Below are positions 53,849 through 64,000 of a stretch of DNA of 64,000 nucleotides, piece by piece. A model generated the notes under the pieces. That model saw only the letters and a program-made list of their open reading frames with translations. It had not been told where the DNA came from and made no database searches. This stretch comes from Rhizophagus irregularis (lineage: Eukaryota > Glomeromycota > Glomeromycetes > Glomerales > Glomeraceae), in contig NC_089459.1 of assembly GCF_026210795.1 (NCBI RefSeq), forward strand, positions 2,294,001 through 2,358,000. Reading direction: 5' to 3'. A program made the translations under genes and the position numbers. Positions within the stretch are counted from its first letter, which is position 1. Every line of letters begins with the position of its first letter.

Positions 53849-54822
53849 GGGTTGGTCACCCTATCTCAGTGGTTAGTCACTGAGACCCTCATTAAGCCTA
53901 AGTATGGTGAGGTCGCAGGTTCAATTCCTATGACCACAGAAATAAAAAGAATTTTACTGCGGACGCTACAACCAATAGTGTGAAGGTACAGGGATTAGTG
54001 TAGTTGGACTGCATCATAGTGAATTAGTGTGTACAGTTAGGCCGCACATTTCAACTAAGGGTCATGGTGTCCTTCTAACGTTCCCTATGAGGCCATTGGC
54101 ATGTGCGCAGTCCTGTCCTTGAGGTCACTACTATACCTTGGGGGACTTCCTGTCCGGATGGTCACTCTACGATACCGCTTGTGGTCAGTAATGGCTAGAT
54201 GGTCGTCCTAGATGGTAAAGCTGAGGGTGCAATGTCTTAGTGGTAGTTAAACCTTCTGTTAGGTTTTAGACCAACCAAGGTGTTTGTGCACAGAACAGGT
54301 AGCATGGCTATGGGGTTCGATTCCCTACTCCTTGGGTCCTGGTTGATGATCCCTGGTGGTTGATACCCACCATAAGCGGTGATCTTAGACAGATGCCTGC
54401 TACTTCCTGTCTGAGTGGTCACTACAAAGTATACCACTTGGGTAAACAACTGTACTATCGGTGCTAGGTAATCGCGGGCTGTAGTGGCCTTTGAGTGAGA
54501 CTTAGTACCTAAAATGGCGGTATGGAAGGGTACTAGATGGTTGATGTTACTTGTCGAAAGTCCTCCATAAAAGTAGATGCTTTCTAAAGGTCGTTAAATA
54601 AATTGAGTATTAGTATCATGCAATGGGTATAGGATGAGTAGGCAGCGTGTACCTAGCTTCAGATCAGCCTAAAATGGCCCGATGGGAATGTCTTCTATAG
54701 TGGTGCTGTTACCTGAGGAATTAAGTACTCGGTATAATGGTTGCCCATTGAAGATGATAGGACACAGACCCGAGATTAGTCTCATAAGAGGCAATGGGTG
54801 GTCTGGCTGTAAACACTTGCAA
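53849..54822 (+). mobile_element. Long dimeric tRNA-derived SINE
   Basis: About 974 bp flanked by a perfect 17-bp duplication AGGAAAAGGATAATACT (53832-53848, 54823-54839), which extends outwards with one mismatch. The 5' end is tRNA-like: box A region CTATCTCAGTGGTTAG, box B GGTTCAATTCC (53,930-53,940). A second tRNA-like unit follows near 54,230-54,335 (TGTCTTAGTGGTAG, GGGGTTCGATTCCC). Downstream blocks also repeat (ACTTCCTGTCCGGATGGTCA against ACTTCCTGTCTGAGTGGTCA; CCTAAAATGGC twice). So it is a composite or dimeric SINE. Clearly less AT-rich than its surroundings. Confidence 0.72.
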
Positions 54823-54839
54823 AGGAAAAGGATAATACT

Positions 54840-55078
54840 ACTACCATTCGATCCGTCTCAGTGAGACGATTCTAACAAGCTATGATACATCTTTGTACGA
54901 TTATTAGATGCCAAGTTATTTAATATATTCTTTATATATATAACTGTGATTATAAACGGTTCTTTTTAATATAAGATTTTTGAAGATAGGTGTGATAGTG
55001 ACTATAGATAGATTGTGACTATATAGGATAGATTTTAATAATAAAGTGTTTTGAACATTCAACTGGTGTAACTATATA
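54840..55078. other. Spacer sharing a block with the foldback MITE
   Basis: The first 60 bases (CTACCATTCGATCCGTCTCA and following) are a diverged copy of 51,683-51,738 (CTACCATTAGATTTGTCTTG...GAGACGATTCCAAT). Remainder AT-rich, no gene. Confidence 0.5.
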
Positions 55079-56408
55079 CACTGGCCTACAATAAATGTTC
55101 GGATTTTTTTTTTATTTATAAAATTTACATGTAAAATTCATAATTTTGTGTACATATAAAAAATTTTTTTGTACTTATTAATTGACAAATAAATTTTATT
55201 ATATTAAAATATAAAATATAAAGTAATTATATAAAAAATATTATCACGAAAAAATTAATATTTGGTATGGCCACCTTTGGTCTTAATTACTGCTTTAACC
55301 CGATTAGGCATACTCAAAATTAGGCGTTGACATGTTTCAATAGTGATTTTTTGCCACTCGTCTTGTATTACCTCAATTAACTCCTGTTTAAACCTGGGTA
55401 CAGGCTTTCTTTTTCGAACCTGACTATCCAAATGGTTCCACAGGTTCTCAATCGGGTTAAGATCAGGGCTTTGCGCCACCCAATCTAAAATTGGAATGTT
55501 ATGTGTTCTCATCTACCAAACGGTGTAAGTTGAAGTATGACATGATGTTCCGTCTTGCTGAAAAATAGAGTTGGGATAATTGTCAACCCATGGGATGAAA
55601 TGGTTAGCCAGAATATTAACGTATTCATCAGAATCCATATTCCCTTCAACCACGATCAAAGGTCTAACCCCATGCCAACCGAAACACCCCAAAACATTAC
55701 CGATCCCCCTCCAAACTTAACTGAAGATTGAATACAATCTTTATTGTACGTTTCTCTAGAACTTCTCCATACTCTTGCTCGACCATCTGATTGAAAAAGA
55801 GCGAACCTTGATTCATCTGACCATACCACTTGTTTCCACTCTTCTGCCCAATTTTTTTTATCTTTACACCATTTCAAGCGGTCAGTTCGATGTTTTTCGG
55901 TTAAACGAGGCTTTTTTTTTGCAGTGTAACTTCCAAGACCTTCATCATGAAGGTATCTTCTGACTGTATTATAGTGGAAAGTTGTGTCAAGACTGGTATT
56001 AAACTTGTCTGTTACATCACCTAGAGGAGAAAACTGGTCAGTTCGTATGATACGTTTTAAAGCTCGGGTATTGCATTTTTTGAGCGTTTTTGGTCTTCCA
56101 GGACGTTGCTTTGATTCTGTAGAACCTGTTTCTTTATACTTTTTTACAATATCACATACGGTACTCTCTGGTATATTAAGTTGAACGGAAATGACTCTTT
56201 GCTTAGTACTAGTAAAATAGGCGCCGATAATTTGTTCCCGGTTAGCTTTTGAAACTTGTTTTCCAGGCATTGAAAACTAGAAGAAGAGTGAAAAATAATA
56301 TTTTTGTTATCTCCTTTATTTATATGTACGATAGGGAGAAATCACCGATCGTAACACAGGGATGCAAATTTACGTGATGAAAATCCGAACATTTATTGTA
56401 GGCCAGTG
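55079..56408 (-). mobile_element. Tc1/mariner transposon
   Basis: 1,330 bp. TIR CACTGGCCTACAATAAATGT on the left and inverted on the right; TA duplication at 55077-55078 and 56409-56410. Holds one transposase gene on the minus strand. Confidence 0.95.
55255..56270 (-). pseudogene. Tc1-type DD34E transposase (two breaks)
   Basis: The N-terminus has the two helix-turn-helix domains of Tc1 transposases (QLNIPESTVCDIVKKYKETG; GRPKTLKK hook; FHYNTVRRYLHDEGL). Catalytic residues are present: VVWSDESRFALF (Asp), FQQDGTSCHTS (Asp) and SPDLNPIENLWNHL (Glu), with 34 residues between the last two as expected. The ATG at 56,270 gives MPGKQVSKANRE. A one-base frame change near 55,690 and a TAG at about 55,513 interrupt an otherwise normal 340-residue protein, so this copy is recently dead. 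Confidence 0.93.
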
Positions 56409-56410
56409 TA

Positions 56411-56741
56411 GTAGAATGTGACTATAACGGGAGTGACTATAGAGGGAGTTGACTGTATATATAAGTACCCGATATGTGTATGATATGTGTATTATTTGTG
56501 TATGATTTTCTACATTTTGAGTACCCGATATATGTAAGATATGTGTAGGATATGTGTAGGATAGACCATTTTTTTACCAGTGATATATTAAAGTTCTTTA
56601 TTTTACATCCATATTCAGTAAAATTTTGAATACAAGTATATCAAGTTGCTATTTATTAATTTAGAAAGTTTGAGTTATAATTATTATGTAGAATTTTGAA
56701 TTCACCAAACATTTATATCAAAAAAATCGGTAAATTGTTAT
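56411..56741. other. Spacer with GTGACTATA and ATATGTGTA repeats
   Basis: No gene. Short repeats GTGACTATA (also at 54,990-55,025 on the other side of the Tc1 element, confirming that the Tc1 landed in this sequence) and AGTACCCGATATGTGTATGA-type repeats at 56,465-56,570. Confidence 0.5.
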
Positions 56742-59700
56742 TTATTACGACTACAGCAGGCTAGTGAGTACGACTACGTGTGAGTACGCATCACATAGAT
56801 ATGTAATCACGTATTATGTAGTCATATGACTTGAAATGATTACACAAGTACGCAATACAATCTTTGTACTCACTGTACTCACGTACTCACGTACCAATCA
56901 TTAATTGTATAACGACCAGTTTTGGCAAATTTTTTTTAATTTTTTCAAAAGGCAATTCATCGCGCTTTTTTTTTAATTTATTTAAACCAGCTATTTTTCT
57001 TTATTTACAGAAATGCTGGCATTTTTTGGACTCTTAACTGATCTTAAAGTAATTCAACTTTTTTTAAAATTTATTTAACATTGTCTTTTATTTACCTTAT
57101 TTAATAAGAATGTCGTGCTTGAATTTTTAAAGGTAAACTCATTGAGCTAAACTTAATAAAAGGGAATTTGTTTTATGTAATTTTAACTGGTTTGAATTAC
57201 AGAATAAAAATACGAAGAGCTGATAACTAGCATTTGAATAAGAACTAGTAAACCAACAAGAAAATAAAATAAATACACCACTACAATTACCAACAAAGTA
57301 GAATTTTCTCATTATGAATGAGAGACTTTTTACGCCATTATGACTACCATATTAAAATAAAGCATTAAAGTAAGAATTTCAATATATTACTAGTCACTTT
57401 TTTTTTATTGTTTAATATTTATTCTTTTTTTTTGCTTTCTGTTTTTAAAACATAAATAATGTAAATGAAAACTAAAAGAAATCTCATTATTTAGATCATT
57501 TATATATTAGCAAAAAAATTTATTTGTATTTTTATACGATCATTTGATAACTGAAGTAAATTACATCATTGTGGATTCTTGATTGACCATTACACTTTTT
57601 TTGGTTAGTCAATTTTCAATTTAGGTGAGTTGAATACTTCTCAGTAAAAGTAAATTAGTTATTTTTTAGAATTTTAACATTTTAATTATATTTAATTATG
57701 GAAATAACCTTGACGATTTTATAATTAATAAATCTATAAAAATTATTTTCAATAACTTTTTTAGAAATTGTGTAATCATGTTTATACCAACTTTTTACAA
57801 TAAAGTTTTATTTCAAACGCGTTCAAAATTTTTTCAATTTTACTTTTAATCGCGTTTTTTATATTCTGTTTTATTTTTGTAACTACAAAAACCAAATTAA
57901 AATTTTCAAACAAACTAAAATGTCTGATTTAAAAATCATTAACATTAGTTCTGATTCATCAGAGGTAAAACAATTTATTAATATTTTAATATTATAATAC
58001 AAAATTTTAAAGTTTTCATTATTTTAAAGTGAAGATCAAGAATTCTCATTGCCACAGGAACTTGCTTATAATGAAGAGAGACTGGAAAAAACATTAGCTT
58101 TAATTAATACTATATATCATATAACTGATATTCGCCATTCTTTATTTCCCATTGAGTATCCTGATAGTTCAAATGATGGAATTGCATATGTTTTTCATGT
58201 TGAAAACTGGGCTGATAAAAAAGCTGTATTTGGTGATGTAAGTGATGGAGTTTTATTTTTAATTATTTTGTCTTTTAATATTAATTAATGAATTATTTTT
58301 CCTATCATTTATTTTAAGATTCAGTATAGTCTTGGAAAACCTAGTGGTGCTCATTCTAATACTTTTTGCCCGTATTTGGGAGTAAAATGCAAAGACGAAA
58401 AAAAAACATGTCAAGGGTTAAAGCTCTGCAGTATTGCTGCTTCTGATCTTATTATAAACACGACTCATACTATAGTAGATCCTGATGTTGACCTTCTTTC
58501 AAGAAATCCCAGCTTTTTTACATTATCTTCTTTACATCAAATTCAATTAAATACACAAGAGTAATTATTTATTATTACAATTTTTATTTATTTCTTATTG
58601 AATATTTACAAATAACAATTTAATTAAATTTCTTTTAATTTTAAGGGAATATCTTGCTGCAATTAAAACTAAATGTTGTTATAACAATTATACATGTAAT
58701 GGAAAACCTGTGGTAAGATATCACAAAGCCAATAGAAGTGATGCCAATCAGTACTTTATTGGTTGCAGTTTGTATACCTTTGGCACGCGACATAGATATA
58801 TAAGTGGTAAACCTAATATTGATGAAGATCTTTTAAAAGAATTATTTAGAAATGAAGGACGAATTAGTACTATTGAGGTAATTTAATATTTTTTCAGTTT
58901 TAATATTTTATAATAAATTTTAATATTCATTTATTTATTTATATAGGATGATAAAAAATGTTTTACCACTATTCCTAGTGCATCTAGAAAAAAAGAGTGT
59001 CGTAAGTAATTATTTATATGATTAACAAATTAATGTTTAATTTTTTTTAAATAGTAATTTTCCTATTTTTATATAGCAATCCCTCATGTTAAAGATGGAA
59101 AAATTGAACTATTACCACTTGTAAAAATTGGATGTAATGTTATATTTCATAAATATGAACCATTAGATTTAAAATCATGTCCATATATAGTCATGGTTGT
59201 AAAAAACACTCACTCACATCCACTACCTCCTCCTCATCGAATACCTGGCCATTTACAAGAAAATGTAAAAAATTTAATTAAAAATTCAAATGATCTTTTA
59301 AGTGATACTACTTCACGAAAATTAATTTCAGGTATAAATTGTTGATTTTTTTCTTTATTTTATTTTATTTTATTTTTAATAACTTTTGATTTTCAAAAAA
59401 GGTCCATTAATAAAAGCAGTTTTTGGAGAAGTTGTTTTATCAGATATTCATGCTTCAATGAATAATATTGATAAACTTCGTAATATTGTAATGAAAGAAC
59501 AGAAATTATTACATCCACATGGACAGGGAATTATGGGAGTGGTTCATGCTTTTAATCAAAATGAAGCAAATTTACGTGATTATATTCAAAGAATTAGTAA
59601 GTATTAATAAAAAAAGTTTAATAAATTTATTTTAAAGATAATAATACAATTATCATTATTTTTTAGTATTTACAGATAGTGGAAATGTTATTATTTTATG

Positions 59701-61741
59701 TATGATTAAATTACAAGCTATTCATATGTCGAAATTTAAATATTTTATGGTAGATATGTCCTATAAACGTGTATTTGGAGAAATGAATGAATTTGAGTTT
59801 AATGCTTATGATGAAGATAATCATAGTAGTAAGTAGTTAAGATTCTCAAACTTTGATTTTAATTATAACATAAATTAATTTTTTTTTTTATTTAGTTGTA
59901 ACATTTTGTAGAATTTTTACAAATGGAAGTGATTCTAAAATTTATCAATGCATGTTTACAACTTTCTTTGAAGTTTATGAAGATTTAACAGGAGAAAAGC
60001 CATCTTTTTATCATTTTAATTCAGAAAAAAAAGGATGGGCTGCTATAATTGTAGATCTTGACAAAGGTCAAGCTAAAGGATTGTCTTTAGCTTTAAATTC
60101 TTTATGTAATTCTATAAATGCTGAGCAACATTTACTTTATATTTTAAAGTCTTGTTCAGTTCATTTTAAAAGGTAAAAATGAAGTTTTTTGATTATTTAC
60201 AAATAAATTGCTAATAATTATTTTATTTATATTAATATAGAAATGTAAGAAATTCTAAATATTCAGATGAAAGCAAATTTTTAATGCGTCAGCTTCTAAA
60301 AGCCAAAACTAAAGATGATGTAGATTTTATATTTGAGCAGTTAGAAACTATTGGTAATGAGAAAATACATGGTAAATAGGTTAATTTTATTAGAATTTGT
60401 ATTATTTATATTGTTATTAACGTGATTGCTAATAAATAGATTGGATAACTGAATACCAAACACCATGGATATTAGCATCATTGAATCATAATTATTCTTT
60501 GATGGATTATGATATTTGGATGACTACCCCTTTTGATACTAATGTATCTGAATGTTCACACGCGAATGTAAATAGAGAAGGGACGCGATTGAGATTAAAA
60601 ACTGCAATATTTCAGTAAGCTATTCTAATTATATAATTATTTAATATATTTTATAATTATTAACAAAGTTATTTTTTAGTTCATGGAACTATGATCTAAC
60701 ATTGTATAGGCGGTTTCATAATTACCAGAAATATAATATTCCTATGTCAAGCAAGAATAAAAGTGGTACAAAACGAAAAATAGATGCTAATAAGCGAAAA
60801 GGTAATTAATAATTTATTTATTTATTAAATTTAATTCTTATTACTTATCTATTATTATTTATCTTTAGAAAAACGAAAGAATATCCAAATTCAAAAATTA
60901 CCAAACAAAAGGCAGAAAGTGAGTGTTAAGGAAAATGACTCAGAATTTCAAAAAAGAATTCAGGAGTTGGAATATGAAGAACGTAAGGAAGAACTAGAAA
61001 GAAAAAGATTGGATAACCAATTGAAGAAATTGGAAATTGCACAGAAGGAAAAGGAGTTAAAGGAGTTAAATGAATAAGTATTATATAATGAACTTATTTT
61101 AAGTTATAGCTTTTAATTGTTATGTGCCTAAACTAAATAAAATATAAGCTGTGACGTTAATTACTGATAATTAAAAAATTATTTTAAAGAGACGTATAGG
61201 TTGTTTATTAGAATTAACAATATTTATATAACTATGATCACTTTTTTATTATTTTACACAGGTTGTACATCCTGTAAGGATGTTAGTAGATAAAACATAA
61301 AACAATTCGTCTTTTACCAATCACTAAAATTAAAAAAAAGTAGAAAACAATAATCTGTCTAACATTTTTTATAGAAATTCGCCCTTTTTATTTCATTTGT
61401 ATTCTTTTTTTTTTATAACATGTATTTTAGAAGAGTTTAATTACAAAAAAGAAAATTGCAATTTTTTCTTTTATATGTACAGTTGTTTATGTTTTATTAA
61501 TTTCGTGTTTCATACGTTATATTGTAATATGGTAAAAATAAAACTTAATATATAAGCTCTTCAGGAATGTAAAAATGAAGTAGTGTAGTACTGTAGTTCA
61601 ACGGTGTAATAATATTTCACTTAAAAAATAATTTAAAGTTCGTCAAATATATTGAGAATACATGTGAGTACACGTGAGTACATGAGTACAAGATATTCAA
61701 TTCACGTACTCGTACTCACAGCTGCGTTGTAGTCGTAATAA
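56742..61741 (+). mobile_element. Mutator-like (MULE-type) transposon, looks autonomous
   Basis: 5.0 kb. TIR TTATTACGACTACARC at both ends, followed by TGAGTACGA and CACGTGAGTAC repeats on both sides (56,764-56,895 and 61,655-61,725). No clear target duplication. It contains a multi-exon transposase gene read rightwards. Left arm (56,900-57,900) and right arm (61,080-61,650) are AT-rich without other genes. Confidence 0.75.
57920..61077 (+). CDS. Multi-exon MULE-like transposase with GRF-like zinc finger
   Basis: Exons by GT-AG and frame: 57,920-57,964 (MSDLKIINISSDSSE, start ATG; this junction is least certain), about 58,031-58,237, 58,319-58,560, 58,646-58,877, 58,947-59,001, 59,077-59,331, 59,402-59,596, 59,667-59,828, 59,896-60,172, 60,241-60,371, 60,440-60,614, 60,680-60,801 and 60,869-61,077. 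Introns are 55-85 bases. Domains: a Cys-rich GRF-like finger (CCYNNYTCNGKPVVRYH, YFIGC), then a DDE core with FMVDMSYKRVFG, IIVDLDKGQAKGLSLAL, CSVHFKR and TNVSECSHANVNREG, then a Lys/Glu coiled-coil tail (EFQKRIQELEYEERKEELER). The order resembles MULE transposases. All exons after the first join without a stop, so it may be functional. Superfamily call is moderate. Confidence 0.72.
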
Positions 61742-64000
61742 TTAACTATATAATCCAAAAAAATGTATTGATCACGTTAAATTAAAGTTGTTACATATAA
61801 AAGTTGGCCAATAATAATCTGATTTTAATAAAAATTGGTATAATTAAAATTTAACATAGGACATATATATTGATAGAATTTAAGGATATATTAATATGCC
61901 GAATTTTTCAAAAAATTAAACAATGTTTCATATCAGAATTGTATATCACGTGATAAAATCAAAAAAATCGTGTGATAAAATCGAAAGCCTGCTATACTGA
62001 TTGGATCTAACTTCAAAAGTGATAGGTCCTTTTTCTTTACATTGTTCAGAAAAAGATAAATCAGATACTTTATTTTCTGATATTAAATTTATGATTTCTA
62101 ATGTATGTACTTCTGATAATTGCCATGGCTCATGCCCAGTTTTTTTTTTATATTTTTTGTATAACCAAATCTTATCTGTCAAAATGCTTGGTAACCCACT
62201 TAATTTGGTATGCTAATCCAGATATTCGGGAGTTAATATTTTATCAGACTTGATTATGTTTAAATTTTATATGATTGTGAGTCAGTTTAAATTAGGTAAT
62301 AGCTGTTATAAATTAGTCCTATAAAAAAATATCATATAATGAAGTGTAAGCAAATATAATATTGTAAAACAATAAAACTATACAACTATTTTGATTTTAC
62401 ACTGTTCACATTTAATAAAGTAAGAACTGTTTATATCTACCTTCTAAACTTTTCTCATTATCATGCTCTAACTTGCATAATAAGCATATTTTTTTGTTAA
62501 TAATACCATAATAATCAAAATTTTCACTACTAAATTCTCTATATAAATTTGGATATTAATCCAATGTCTTTTGTAAAAATAGGAGTGCGTAGTCATGAGT
62601 TGAATTAGTTCTAAGAATTGGTGGACAAGATGCAGGTAAAATATTTATCCCAGATTTTAAAAATGTATTAAATGCTAATGTATTAGAAGTATATGACAAT
62701 TCAGAATTTTTCTTATTACTTCCTGAACTGAGATCAGAATGTAACAATTCAGAATTTTTTTCATCACTTAATAGACCATCTTTTGGCAGAGCACAGGTGA
62801 ACAATTCTATTTTAAATCTTAATGCTGTAAATATATTATTATAATATACTAAATATCCTTATATATCATTTTTGAAATACTGTTAACAGAAAATGAATGT
62901 ATCTAATAAATTTCCTATTGCATCAAAAAGCTTTCAGAGTTTCTTGGCCTTGTAATAACTGAAAATACAATAAAGTAGAATAAGGATAAATAATTAGCTG
63001 ATGGATAAATAATTAACCGATAGGTAAATAATCAGTCGATAAAATTATATTTATAGTTTAGTTTAGTGTAACAAAATAGTCATATGATAATAGATCTTTT
63101 ATTTTCTTAAATTTTCTTAAATTCTTATTAGAAAAAGATAAGTAGATATTAGAAATAATTTTCTTAAAATGTATAAATATCTGTGGATTTCATTAGAAAT
63201 TCCACAGTTCAAGTCCGTAGTTCGATTTAAGTAAAAATAAATTTTAGTTCACCTTTAATAGAAACTAACACACTGTTTAGCCTTTTCTTATGAGAAAAGT
63301 GCCTCATTAATTATTTTAATTAATGATTTAATATGAAAATTAATAAATTTGGGAAAATTATTGTAATTTAAAATTTCGGTAAGAAATTATATTTTGTAAC
63401 TAATTTTTATAATTTTTATTTTGAACCAAGCAGAGATATTATTCAAACTCAACACGTCAGTGGCAATATACGATATTTTATTAATATCCTATGGGCGGCG
63501 TGTCACAGCCTACTCAATTCTTTTTCATAAAAGTGCATCAGAAATATCTACAGGAAGCTGAGCTCTAATTTCCTTATTTAAAATTCTACGGGTTAACTTG
63601 TTTTTCAGATGCTATTTCATTTCGCCTTTGAATAAAAGCTTTACCAAATTGACAATAACACCAAATAGCTTTTTAAGTTGCATGATCAGTAAGAATAACA
63701 GTATCCCAAAATTTTTCATACAAAAAAGAAAAGGTTGGCATTCCTATCTTTACTGCTAAGGAATCACAGCTTTGTACTATTTGCTCTAAGCAAACGTTTA
63801 AAAAATTCAAACCCAGCTTATCTACAATATTGGAACAATTAGTGCTTGAATCTGATTTTCTTTGAGAAGATACCAAAAGTATCAAATCATTTCTGAACAC
63901 TTCCTAGATAAATTTTTCCCTTTGTTCTTTCTTGTAAAGTGTCTTTTTATCAACAAATATCTATTTATTACCTTTTTTAGGGGAAATGAATTCCATTTTT
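61742..64000. other. AT-rich region with weak coding hints
   Basis: No gene I can name. Short minus-strand frames at 61,946-62,182 (KKYKKKTGHEPWQLSEVHTL), 62,556-62,804 (two KNSEL-containing repeats) and 63,673-63,900 (DKLGLNFLNVCLEQIVQSCD) have somewhat protein-like composition and could be exons or remnants of one gene or transposase read leftwards. Nothing ties them together. Short repeats GATAAATAATTARCYGATRG occur at 62,985-63,040. Confidence 0.3.

Noticed and set aside
53849-53945. A functional tRNA gene
   Set aside because: Box A and box B are present but the sequence does not close into a clean acceptor stem, and the unit is embedded in a longer retroposed element with a 17-bp duplication.
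61946-63900. A host gene read leftwards from three small frames
   Set aside because: Composition is weakly protein-like, but I found no consistent splice sites or family motif linking them; left as an unassigned AT-rich region.

Overview
The window is very AT-rich, repeat-laden eukaryotic DNA. It carries Crinkler-type proteins with a Rio-like kinase and a PD-(D/E)XK domain, F-box/LRR and RING proteins, short GT-AG introns and many nested transposons. This combination fits an arbuscular mycorrhizal fungus (Glomeromycotina, Rhizophagus-like). That assignment is inference from remembered protein families, not a database search. Nearly everything here belongs to a mobile element or sits inside one.

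Layout. A LINE with endonuclease, reverse transcriptase, RNase H and a zinc knuckle runs from base 1 to about 53,816. It is split by one 48-kb Polinton/Maverick-like element (about 2,338-50,348). That element has 1.6-kb terminal inverted repeats (TIRs) and a 5-bp target duplication. It carries a protein-primed DNA polymerase B, a Polinton integrase, an A32-like packaging ATPase, a C2H2 gene, a coiled-coil membrane protein and an HTH protein. Each TIR also holds a copy of a small Cys-rich protein gene. I recognised no capsid gene. Two gag-like genes (15.9-19.1 kb, with a retropepsin-like part, and 38.0-38.8 kb) are present instead.

The middle of the Polinton (about 19-42 kb) holds apparent cargo: a RING protein, a two-exon conserved gene, a coiled-coil protein sharing a C-terminal module with the RING protein, a Crinkler gene plus a second Crinkler header, an F-box/LRR gene and several small unknown genes.

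The Polinton has been hit by later insertions. These are a CACTA-like element (4,488-8,145), a second TIR element (8,412-11,279), a pogo-type MITE (14,782-15,094), a hAT-type element (26,606-34,681) that itself contains a young LTR retrotransposon (27,013-33,982), and a pogo/Tigger element in the right TIR (46,934-49,573). The first two contain the strangest structure in the window: tandem arrays of about 13-15 units, each with a splice-acceptor-like tract, a core of about 34-37 nt and a GTAAG-type donor, that is, serial micro-exons.

Right of the LINE lie a roughly 1-kb dimeric tRNA-derived SINE with 17-bp target duplications, a decayed Tc1 element, and a 5-kb Mutator-like element. The Mutator-like element has an intact-looking 13-exon transposase gene. 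The last 2.2 kb is AT-rich with only weak coding hints.

The order of events read from nesting is: LINE, then Polinton inside it, then DNA elements inside the Polinton, then the LTR element inside the hAT element. The LTR element is the youngest datable piece, since its two 1,227-bp LTRs look almost identical.
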